A stretch of DNA of 5,628 nt. It comes from Candidatus Heimdallarchaeota archaeon. GTDB taxonomy: Archaea > Asgardarchaeota > Heimdallarchaeia > JABLTI01. The notes below the pieces were generated by a model. It was given only the letters and a program-made list of their open reading frames with translations. It did no database searches and was not told the origin of the DNA. The stretch covers positions 1-5,628 of the forward strand of contig JAUVZH010000210.1 in the NCBI GenBank assembly GCA_030602675.1. Reading direction: 5' to 3'. Positions 1-5,325 of this stretch are shown here, piece by piece. Both the position numbers and the translations under genes were made by a program. Numbering within the stretch: the stretch's first letter is position 1; the number at the start of each line of letters is the position of its first letter.

Positions 1-580
1 TGCTATTCTTGGCTATTTCATCTAAAGTTCTAGGAACTCTTCTTATTCGTGCTGCAGCATAAACTGCTGCTGCGATCATTGCTTCTATGCTTCGACCTCG
101 AATTAGATGTCTTTCAATTGCTTTACGGTAAATAACTGCTGCAGTTTCTTTTACAGTTCTTGGTATACCAATTTGTGAACTTAATCTGTCTAGTTCACTC
201 ATTGCATAAGCAAGATTTCTATCCATTGAAGAATGAACTCTAGTTCTAATTTGCCATTTCCTTAATCTATAAATCTGTGCTCTTCTTCTAGGTGACAATT
301 TCTTCCCGTAAACATCTCTATCTTCCCATCCGATTTGTGTTGCAAGTCCTTTGTCATGAACGGCAAAAGATGTTGGTGAACCAACTCTACTTCTTTTATT
401 ACGTTCTTCTGAAGTAAAAGCTCTCCATTCAGGTCCTTCATCAATTATATGTTCATCAATGACAGCTCCACAATTAGTACAAATTCGTTCTCCTCTTGTT
501 GAGTCACTAATTATATCAGATGATCCACATTCAGAGCAAACGATTTGTGCTTTATCTTCTTTTAAATCTTCTTTAGACAT
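1..580 (-). CDS. tfb: Transcription initiation factor B (TFB, archaeal TFIIB homologue), N-terminal part, cut by window edge
   Basis: This general transcription factor binds the TATA-binding protein on promoter DNA and recruits RNA polymerase. 193 codons are visible, starting from ATG at 580. Residues 11-40 form the zinc ribbon with C15-x2-C18 and C34-x2-C37. It is followed by the B-reader/linker segment, including GPEWRAF at 49-55 and RSRVGSP at 63-69. The first cyclin repeat starts near residue 100 and is still open at the window edge. TFBs are usually about 300 residues, so roughly 110 are missing, including the second cyclin repeat and its BRE-reading helix. ATG 580 was chosen because the ribbon begins at the usual distance from it and the ATG ending at 600 is out of frame. 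There is no clear Shine-Dalgarno sequence. Archaea often carry several TFB copies, and this piece cannot show which one this is. Identification is very firm. Confidence 0.95.
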   Translation of the reverse strand, partial: MSKEDLKEDKAQIVCSECGSSDIISDSTRGERICTNCGAVIDEHIIDEGPEWRAFTSEERNKRSRVGSPTSFAVHDKGLATQIGWEDRDVYGKKLSPRRRAQIYRLRKWQIRTRVHSSMDRNLAYAMSELDRLSSQIGIPRTVKETAAVIYRKAIERHLIRGRSIEAMIAAAVYAAARIRRVPRTLDEIAKNS

Positions 581-610
581 TCTCTGACAAACCACTCCAT
601 ATTTTGATTG

Positions 611-620
611 TTTTAAATTA
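611..620 (-). promoter_or_regulatory. tfb: Possible proximal TATA element of tfb
   Basis: The minus strand reads TAATTTAAAA, centred about 35 bases before the tfb ATG. Transcription starting about 25 bases downstream would give a leader of roughly 10 nt, which is common in archaea and would fit the lack of a Shine-Dalgarno sequence. The purine-rich BRE part is poor, so this is a weaker match than the element at 812-828. Confidence 0.25.
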
Positions 621-686
621 TTTGTTATTCTTTACTTTCCATAAGCGCTGATGCCAAATAATGGTATTATCTAAATGAACATAAAG

Positions 687-722
687 AGCAAGCTGTGAAG
701 AAGACATAGTCTTCTTGTTGCT
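687..722. other. Stem-loop between dppC and tfb
   Basis: An exact 8-base inverted repeat (AAGAAGAC at 698-705, GTCTTCTT at 709-716) encloses a 3-base loop. An outer exact 5-base pair of arms (AGCAA at 687-691, TTGCT at 718-722) is separated from it by an uneven internal loop of six bases against one. No T-run follows on either strand, so it does not look like a terminator. It would fall in the 5' leader of tfb if transcription starts from the distal promoter, or in a small RNA. Its function is unknown. Confidence 0.4.
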
Positions 723-811
723 GATAAAATGGCCCCACAATGTTTTTTAGTTAGTTTTTAATCGCTTCGGGAAAGGTTTTTATATTACTTCTAAAGTTTT
801 TGTTAGAACTT

Positions 812-828
812 CATATATAAATGTTTCG
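812..828 (-). promoter_or_regulatory. Candidate archaeal promoter (BRE + TATA) reading towards tfb
   Basis: The minus strand reads CGAAAC (828-823) directly followed by ATTTATATATG (822-812). This is close to the archaeal arrangement of a purine-rich BRE next to a TTTATATA box. A start about 25 bases downstream would lie near position 790 and give tfb a leader of about 210 nt containing the stem-loop at 687-722. It could instead drive a separate small RNA. The match is by eye only. Confidence 0.4.
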
Positions 829-899
829 AAAAAATATTTATCTAAATAATGTTTTTCCTTATAAACTCCTTAATTTTAAAATTTATTGATAGGAATTTT

Positions 900-936
900 A
901 AGAAAAAAGATAAAGTATAGACGTCGTAACGTCTAT
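900..936 (-). terminator. Hairpin plus T-run after dppC
   Basis: An exact 8-base inverted repeat (917-924 with 929-936) has a 4-base loop, and its minus-strand 5' arm begins 17 bases past the dppC stop codon. Minus-strand transcription then meets a T-rich run, TCTTTTTTCTT (910-900). Archaeal transcription usually ends at T-rich tracts, and a stem in front is compatible with that. This is the likely end of the permease transcript. The hairpin is also followed by a T-run on the plus strand near 948-957, so it could work in both directions. Confidence 0.6.
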
Positions 937-952
937 TTATATGTTAGATTTT

Positions 953-1990
953 TTATTTCAGCTTTGGATCTAAAGCGTCTCTTAAAGCATCTCCCATGAG
1001 GTTAAATCCAAGGATGGTAATGAATATCATTGTTGCAGGCCAAGTAGGCATCCACCAATAGGTAAGCAAATTATCACGGTGATAAGCCAAATCATCGCCC
1101 CATGTAACTGCAGTAGCATCACCTAAACCGAAGAAAGCTAACGCTGCAATAAACATCAAAGTATTTGCTATACCTAATGTTGTAATAATAATTACAGGTG
1201 ATAGTGAATTTGGTATAACATGTCTAAAGATAATCCTCGAATCTTTTGCTCCTAACGCTCTTTCTGCTTCTATAAATTCCGTATTTTTCAGCGATAAAAT
1301 CGTACTCCGTACAATTAGACTGGTTCCGCCCCAGCCAATAAGTGCGAATATCGTGATTACGATCATATAGATTCCACCTGGAACACTACCTGCTATATCT
1401 CTGAAGATAGCAACTACAAAGATAAACAAGATAAAAGTAGGCATTGCAGAAATAATTTCATTTATCCTTTGTACAATGTCGTCGAAAATTCCACCATAGT
1501 AACCTGAAAAAGCACCGATTATCATTCCCAATATGCTTGTTGTCATTTGCCCAACAAAACCTAAAACGAGTGATAATGATGAACCAAAGAAAGTTCTAGA
1601 TAGAATGTCATAGCCTCTTGTATCTGTTCCAAAAGGATACTGTGCATTTGGTGCTAGAATTTGATCTCCAGGTATAATGTATCTTGGATGTGCAATTAAA
1701 CGTAGATATTTTTGAGTTCCTGGTATCCATAATTCAATATAGTAGTTATTTTGGTCCCATGGATCTGCTGTTGGATTATTCAACCCAAATAATGCATCAT
1801 ATTGCTGGATAAGAAAAGCGATGATTGCAATGGAAACTAAGAAGATAACAATATAGAAACCTATCATTCCCATTTGGTCTTTACGCATTCTTCTCATAAC
1901 GAGAGCCCAGAGATTAGAACCCTCTACTAATTTTATTTCTTCAAGGATTCTTGCTTCTCTATCGATGCTTGTTTCATTTATAGTAGCCAA
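953..1990 (-). CDS. dppC: ABC transporter permease, DppC/OppC type (peptide/nickel importer family)
   Basis: This is an inner channel subunit of a peptide/opine/nickel-type ABC importer; with the DppB-type partner it forms the membrane pore. The protein has 345 residues. An N-terminal cytoplasmic segment and first membrane helix (about 27-62, OppC_N-like) lead to an external loop of about 57 residues, somewhat long for the family. The permease domain opens with PFGTDTRGYDILSR (119-132). The EAA loop that docks onto the ATPase is at about 238-268, with EAERALGAKD at 241-250. The C-terminus ends in GDALRDALDPK, typical of DppC. The start is TTG at 1990: the frame has no ATG between it and the upstream TAG, and a strong Shine-Dalgarno sequence lies 6 bases before it. 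It follows dppB by 16 bases. Whether the substrate is peptide, nickel or sugar cannot be read from the permease alone. Confidence 0.95.
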   Translation of the reverse strand: MATINETSIDREARILEEIKLVEGSNLWALVMRRMRKDQMGMIGFYIVIFLVSIAIIAFLIQQYDALFGLNNPTADPWDQNNYYIELWIPGTQKYLRLIAHPRYIIPGDQILAPNAQYPFGTDTRGYDILSRTFFGSSLSLVLGFVGQMTTSILGMIIGAFSGYYGGIFDDIVQRINEIISAMPTFILFIFVVAIFRDIAGSVPGGIYMIVITIFALIGWGGTSLIVRSTILSLKNTEFIEAERALGAKDSRIIFRHVIPNSLSPVIIITTLGIANTLMFIAALAFFGLGDATAVTWGDDLAYHRDNLLTYWWMPTWPATMIFITILGFNLMGDALRDALDPKLK

Positions 1991-1996
1991 TTCTTT

Positions 1997-2005
1997 ATCA
2001 TCTCC
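1997..2005 (-). promoter_or_regulatory. Strong Shine-Dalgarno sequence setting the TTG start of dppC
   Basis: GGAGATGAT matches eight of nine bases of GGAGGTGAT, the complement of the usual 16S rRNA 3' end. It lies in the 16-base gap between the dppB stop and the dppC TTG codon, with 6 bases of spacing. It supports a TTG start and shows that this organism uses leadered translation inside operons. Confidence 0.8.
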
Positions 2006-2006
2006 T

Positions 2007-2534
2007 TTAGTATCTGATTCTTGGGTCGACTAGAGCATAGCTCAAATCTATCAACAATCGAAAGACTAAGAATAATCCTCCAAATATGAAGTTCGTAGCC
2101 ATCATCATAGGATGGTCTCTTTGAAGAGCACTTGTTAAGAATACACTTCCTAATCCTGGCCAACCAAAAACACCCTCAGTCATGACAGCTCCTCCAAGTA
2201 ATCCAGGTAATGCCATACCAACTACTGTTACAATCGGTAGGAGTGCATTACGAAATGCGTGCTTGTAAATGACTGATCGTTCAGCTAAACCTTTTGCTCT
2301 AGCTGTAGTAATATAATCTTGCCTTAATATATCTAGTAATTGGGACCGCGTTAACCTTGCCAAAAACACTAATCCTGTCAGAACTAATGTCAGTGTTGGT
2401 AGTATTAAGAAAACATAAAATGTACCATTAAGTATAAACGGTTCCCGGAATGCCTCGCCTTGCGTTGCCCCTGTAAAGTTGAACATATAAAATGACGCTA
2501 ACATTACCAGCTTTGCTAACCAAAACGTCGGCAT
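2007..2534 (-). CDS. C-terminal fragment of DppB-type permease (from first ATG after the TGA)
   Basis: This is a 175-residue piece starting at the first possible start codon after the TGA. It carries the later membrane helices. The EAA loop at residues 73-103 of the piece (248-278 of the whole), with TTARAKGLAERSVIYKHAF inside it, contacts the ATPase. Next comes a conserved TEGVFGWPGLG segment (119-129), and the C-terminus DPRIRY. All the expected family features are intact, which argues against long-standing decay. I see no convincing ribosome binding site before this ATG, and the preceding 60 codons also look like permease sequence, so this ATG is probably just an internal Met of the original protein. 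Confidence 0.45.
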   Translation of the reverse strand: MPTFWLAKLVMLASFYMFNFTGATQGEAFREPFILNGTFYVFLILPTLTLVLTGLVFLARLTRSQLLDILRQDYITTARAKGLAERSVIYKHAFRNALLPIVTVVGMALPGLLGGAVMTEGVFGWPGLGSVFLTSALQRDHPMMMATNFIFGGLFLVFRLLIDLSYALVDPRIRY

Positions 2535-2714
2535 TGAATACCCTATTAGTGAAGCAATGGTTACTCCTTTATCCCAAATTGAGTATTGTCTTGTCGCTTG
2601 AACAACTCCAATTACTGTTGCTAGTCTAGTACTAATAATAAATGCTGGTGTTGTTAAGAAAAGTGTATACCAAATTCTAGAGACTATAATATCTGTTATT
2701 GGCTTTACTTGTTT

Positions 2715-2717
2715 TCA
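2715..2717 (-). other. In-frame TGA codon inside dppB (codon 115)
   Basis: The minus-strand context is TCT GAA GAT TGA AAA CAA. It sits in the external loop just before the second membrane helix, about six residues after the conserved GRSW. One base change could have made it from TGG, CGA, AGA, GGA, TCA or TTA; which one cannot be told without a relative's sequence. Confidence 0.95.
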
Positions 2718-3059
2718 ATCTTCAGACCAATACCAAGATCGCCCAAAGTCTCCTTGAAAGATTCCACTGCGTATATAATCGTTATTTTCATAGGACCATC
2801 TTTTCATAAGTCCAAGCCATTGGAAATAGCGTGTAACTGAATTGATTTCTTCACCATCTTCATCGAGAATTCCGATTTCAAAACCAATTTCATCATATAA
2901 TAAATCATAGTCTGCTTGTTCTCCTTTAAATAGTCCCATCCGTATCTGAATAGGATCTCCAGGAGATGAAGCTATTAACGCGAAACTTACAATCGATATA
3001 CCTAGTATAGTAGGAAAGATGTATATGATTCGCCTCATTGCATAATTTCTCAAAGACAT
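2715..3059 (-). CDS. N-terminal fragment of DppB-type permease (114 codons up to the TGA)
   Basis: This is what would be made if the TGA acts as a stop. Residues 1-10 are basic and cytoplasmic, residues 11-31 form the first membrane helix, and SPGDPI at 32-37 is the conserved exit from that helix in DppB proteins. The external loop (about 38-114) is acidic and longer than usual, and includes the conserved QGDFGRSW (102-109) that normally precedes the second helix. The start is ATG 3059, with a weak GAGATG ribosome binding site a few bases upstream; Met8 is a less likely alternative. With one membrane helix and no EAA loop the fragment alone cannot form a channel. Confidence 0.55.
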   Translation of the reverse strand: MSLRNYAMRRIIYIFPTILGISIVSFALIASSPGDPIQIRMGLFKGEQADYDLLYDEIGFEIGILDEDGEEINSVTRYFQWLGLMKRWSYENNDYIRSGIFQGDFGRSWYWSED

Positions 3060-3086
3060 TTTTTCAACATCTCTTATTTGATTTGC

Positions 3087-3119
3087 ATTTATAATGAAAT
3101 TTTTTCAATCATAATGATT
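3087..3119 (-). promoter_or_regulatory. Possible dppB promoter with upstream palindrome
   Basis: TTATAAAT (minus strand, 3094-3087) is centred about 31 bases before the dppB ATG and would give a very short leader. Twelve bases upstream of it lies a perfect 13-base palindrome, AATCATAATGATT (3107-3119), a plausible operator for a dimeric regulator. An alternative TATA box, CCTATATATG (3167-3158), would give a leader of about 80 nt. No T-run separates uvrC from dppB, so readthrough from uvrC is also possible. Confidence 0.35.
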
Positions 3120-3228
3120 TTTAAATCTTTATTTGTTTACTAATATATCTCTTTGCTCATATATAGGTGTTGCGACAGATGACTAAATTTAACTTTTTTA
3201 TGAACTTTTATCGATTTTTGAATTATTT

Positions 3229-5070
3229 TCATTCCCATTTACCTTTATAGTATTCAACTATTCCTTCAGCAATTTTTCTATCAATTCCCTTTACTTTTTT
3301 CAGCTCTTCAATACTTGCTTTCTTTATTTCTTCAATGCTTCCAAAATGCTCAAGCAACAGATTTATTCTCTTTGTTCTAATATTTGGTATCTCCTCAAGT
3401 GAAGACTTAATCATTTTTTTACTTCTTCTTTGTCTGTGAAAACTTACAGCAAATCTGTGTGCTTCATCTCTTATTTGCTGCAATATTTTTAGAGCTTCAG
3501 ATCTTTTATCTAAAATTAATGAATCTCTATTATCTGGAAAGTGTATTTCCTCAAATTCCTTTGAAAGTCCAATAACTGGAATTTCAAGTAAATTCTCATT
3601 TAAAACAGAAATTACTGAACTAATCTGACCTGGACCTCCATCAATTAGAATTAAATCAGGTTTTTCTTCTTTGTTTCCTAAGCTTCCGGTGAATCTTCTT
3701 TTTATCATTTCTTTCATTGAAGCGAAATCATCTTGTCCTTCAATTGTTTTTATTATGAATTTCCTATAATCCTTCTTCTTTGGCTCTCCTTGTTCAAATA
3801 CAACGCATGAACCTACTGTATTTGTGCCTTGTAAAGTTGATACATCATATCCTTCTATTCTTCTCGGAATTTCTTTAAGATTTAAAACACTTTTCAATTC
3901 AAAAAGCCCTTTAGAAGTTCTCTCTTCTTTGATTTTCAGAAACTTTTCAATTGTACTTAGATTGGTTTTTGCATTTATCAAAGCTAAATTAATAAGTGAT
4001 TTTTGCTCCTTTGTTTTTGCTTTAGTCAATATAGTAGCCTTTTCTTCTGTTCCTTGCTTTGAACTCAACCATTCATTTATTACATTTTCATCTTCAATTT
4101 CATTCTGTATTAGAATCTTTTTTGGTATAAAATCAGTCTTTGAATAATATTGTTTAATAAAGGATGTTAATATTTCAAATTCCTCAAGAATAAATGGTAA
4201 ATTCATAATAAAGTGCTTTTGTTCAATAATTCTACCTTGTCTCATTAACAAAATTTGTGCAATAGCTGTTTTTTCTATTACTATTATTCCTATTATATCA
4301 TACTCAGCATTTTTATCTTTAGAAACAATTGTTTGTTTTTGGATAATTTTTTCTAAAGCAGAAATTTTATCTCTTAAGATAGCAGCTTTTTCATAATTCA
4401 TCTGATTTGAGGTTTCATTCATTTCTTCTTTAAGTTCTATAATTAAATCCTGCTGTTTTCCTTCAAATAGTTTAATGAAATGCTTCACTGCTTTACCATA
4501 ATTCTCTAGACTAATTTTATTTACACAGGGCGCTAAGCATCTATCTAATTGAAAAAATAAGCATGACCTATCAAATTTTTCAATTTTAATTTCTTTTCTA
4601 CATCTGGCTATTGGAAAAATAGTTAATGCTTTTTTTAAAGCTGCTCTTAATGCTTTAACATCTGTATATGGACCAAAATAAACATCTCTGTTTTCAGTTC
4701 TCTTTCTTACTATTTCTACTCTTGGAATTTCTTCACTTGTTGTTATTTTTAAATAAGGATATGTTTTGTCATCTTTTAATCTAGCATTCAGTTTAGGTTT
4801 ATGAACTTTAATGAGATTGTTTTCAAGAATTAATGCTTCAGTCTCTGAATTTGTGCTTATAAATTCCACATCTTTTGCTTCATCATTTATATCCTTTGTT
4901 TTTCTATCAGTTGCACTTTTGACAAAATAGGAGCTTACTCTCTTTCGAAGCGACTTTGCTTTACCAATATAAATTACCTTTTGGTTTTCATTCTTAAATA
5001 AGTAAACCCCAGGTGAATCAGGAAATGATCTAACTTTTATCAGTAAATTTTCATATACCACATTTGACAA
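3229..5070 (-). CDS. uvrC: UvrC, excinuclease ABC subunit C
   Basis: UvrC cuts the damaged DNA strand on both sides of a lesion after UvrA/UvrB loading, in nucleotide excision repair. At 613 residues it has normal length (the E. coli protein has 610). The N-terminal GIY-YIG nuclease, which makes the 3' cut, is at about 16-98 with GVYLF (21-25), YIGKAKSLRKR (34-44) and SETEALILEN (75-84). Four cysteines at 157, 170, 178 and 182 match the iron-sulphur cluster ligands known in the family. The UvrB-binding UVR motif is at about 208-243. The RNase H-like nuclease, which makes the 5' cut, keeps D409, D477 and H538. A helix-hairpin-helix pair fills 556-610, and its first hairpin (IPNIRTKR) lacks the usual glycines. 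The start is TTG 5070, because TAA directly precedes it; a weak AAGTGA site lies six bases upstream. GTG 5061 is an alternative. uvrA and uvrB are not in the window. The gene is visibly more AT-rich than the permease genes. Confidence 0.97.
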   Translation of the reverse strand: MSNVVYENLLIKVRSFPDSPGVYLFKNENQKVIYIGKAKSLRKRVSSYFVKSATDRKTKDINDEAKDVEFISTNSETEALILENNLIKVHKPKLNARLKDDKTYPYLKITTSEEIPRVEIVRKRTENRDVYFGPYTDVKALRAALKKALTIFPIARCRKEIKIEKFDRSCLFFQLDRCLAPCVNKISLENYGKAVKHFIKLFEGKQQDLIIELKEEMNETSNQMNYEKAAILRDKISALEKIIQKQTIVSKDKNAEYDIIGIIVIEKTAIAQILLMRQGRIIEQKHFIMNLPFILEEFEILTSFIKQYYSKTDFIPKKILIQNEIEDENVINEWLSSKQGTEEKATILTKAKTKEQKSLINLALINAKTNLSTIEKFLKIKEERTSKGLFELKSVLNLKEIPRRIEGYDVSTLQGTNTVGSCVVFEQGEPKKKDYRKFIIKTIEGQDDFASMKEMIKRRFTGSLGNKEEKPDLILIDGGPGQISSVISVLNENLLEIPVIGLSKEFEEIHFPDNRDSLILDKRSEALKILQQIRDEAHRFAVSFHRQRRSKKMIKSSLEEIPNIRTKRINLLLEHFGSIEEIKKASIEELKKVKGIDRKIAEGIVEYYKGKWE

Positions 5071-5092
5071 TTAATTTCACTTACACATTTTG

Positions 5093-5103
5093 TAATTATA
5101 GAT
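5093..5103 (-). promoter_or_regulatory. Possible TATA element of uvrC
   Basis: The minus strand reads TCTATAATTAC, centred about 28 bases before the TTG start, which would leave almost no leader. Another AT-rich candidate near 5117-5131 would give a leader of about 28 nt that includes the weak AAGTGA site. The region is so AT-rich that neither can be preferred with confidence. Confidence 0.25.
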
Positions 5104-5189
5104 TAATTCTAAGGATTATTATTTTATCTTATCAGTTGAATTATCTTTTACTATTTAATTCAATAAATCTCCATAATTTCAGCTAATAA

Positions 5190-5212
5190 GCGTCTTTATT
5201 TGGCGTTTTTAT
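5190..5212. repeat. Short tandem direct repeat, 13-base period
   Basis: GCGTCTTTAT (5190-5199) and GCGTTTTTAT (5203-5212) differ at one base and are separated by TTG. They lie between the two divergent genes. They may be a regulator site or part of a promoter, but two copies of this length in AT-rich DNA could also be chance. Confidence 0.35.
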
Positions 5213-5288
5213 AGTTCATTTTTAACTAATTTATGGTCGATTAGCTCGAAAAAGATCGATATCTATGCCTATCAAAAAATCATGCAGG

Positions 5289-5296
5289 TATATATA
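5289..5296 (+). promoter_or_regulatory. TATA box of the right-hand gene
   Basis: TATATATA is centred about 33 bases before the ATG at 5326. Archaeal transcription starts about 25 bases downstream of the box centre, so the transcript would begin near 5318 and be leaderless or nearly so. The BRE position just upstream (ATGCAGG) is not strong. Confidence 0.5.
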
Positions 5297-5325
5297 GAGA
5301 AATGAGAAGAGGCTTATGATCATCT

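Larger units (their letters stand above)
581..952. other. 372-base non-coding stretch between dppC and tfb
   Basis: No convincing protein gene or tRNA is visible here. The stretch holds the dppC terminator hairpin (917-936), a promoter-like element on the minus strand (812-828), a weaker BRE/TATA-like element on the plus strand (769-787), the stem-loop at 687-722, and a short minus-strand reading frame of 40 codons (TTG at 740, internal ATG at 707, stop at 618) with no ribosome binding site. The part from 780 to 915 is very AT-rich and otherwise shows nothing. Confidence 0.6.
2007..3059 (-). pseudogene. dppB: ABC transporter permease, DppB/OppB type, interrupted by one in-frame TGA
   Basis: Read as one frame, this is a 350-residue DppB-type permease, the pore partner of the DppC-type protein just downstream. 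Codon 115 (2717-2715) is TGA. Positions 3059, 2717, 2534 and 2009 all share the same frame, so no frameshift is involved. The 60 codons after the TGA (2714-2535) read as a sensible second membrane region, and the remainder keeps the EAA loop and the DPRIRY end. TGG is used for Trp two and four codons before the TGA, and uvrC ends with TGA, so TGA is not a general Trp codon here. No ATG, GTG or TTG lies between the TGA and ATG 2534, so re-initiation would lose the second membrane helix. A recent nonsense mutation or a one-base assembly error is most likely. Identity of the family is firm; whether the gene works is open. Confidence 0.85.

Noticed and set aside
262..444. Minus-strand open frame of 60 codons
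   Set aside because: It lies inside tfb in another frame and resembles no protein, while the tfb frame is unmistakable.
651..667. Second hairpin (ATGCCA with TGGTAT)
   Set aside because: It relies on one G-U pair on the plus strand and has an A-C mismatch on the minus strand, so it is weak for a tfb-strand RNA and may be chance.
645..725. C/D box guide RNA
   Set aside because: A TGATG near 649 and a CTGA at 721 are present, but the C box is incomplete, there are no clear internal boxes or terminal stem, and the spacing is longer than usual in archaea.
821..889. Plus-strand 22-codon reading frame after a TATA-like sequence
   Set aside because: Very short, low-complexity AT-rich translation; the TATA-like sequence fits the minus strand better because the BRE lies on that side.
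1978..2163. Minus-strand open frame of 61 codons at the dppB-dppC junction
   Set aside because: It overlaps the conserved C-terminus of dppB and the start of dppC in a third frame; it is a by-product of those genes.
2715..2717. Selenocysteine at the dppB TGA
   Set aside because: ABC permeases of this family are not known selenoproteins, the position is a variable external loop, and I see no convincing SECIS-like structure after the gene. It remains formally possible in lineages with archaeal selenocysteine machinery.
2715..2717. TGA reassigned to Trp in this organism
   Set aside because: uvrC ends at TGA at the expected protein length, and Trp is encoded by TGG throughout, including twice just before this codon.
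3824..4147. Plus-strand open frame of 107 codons
   Set aside because: It is antisense to the middle of uvrC. Its hydrophobic, Ser/Phe-rich translation is what Lys- and Glu-rich coding DNA gives on the opposite strand.
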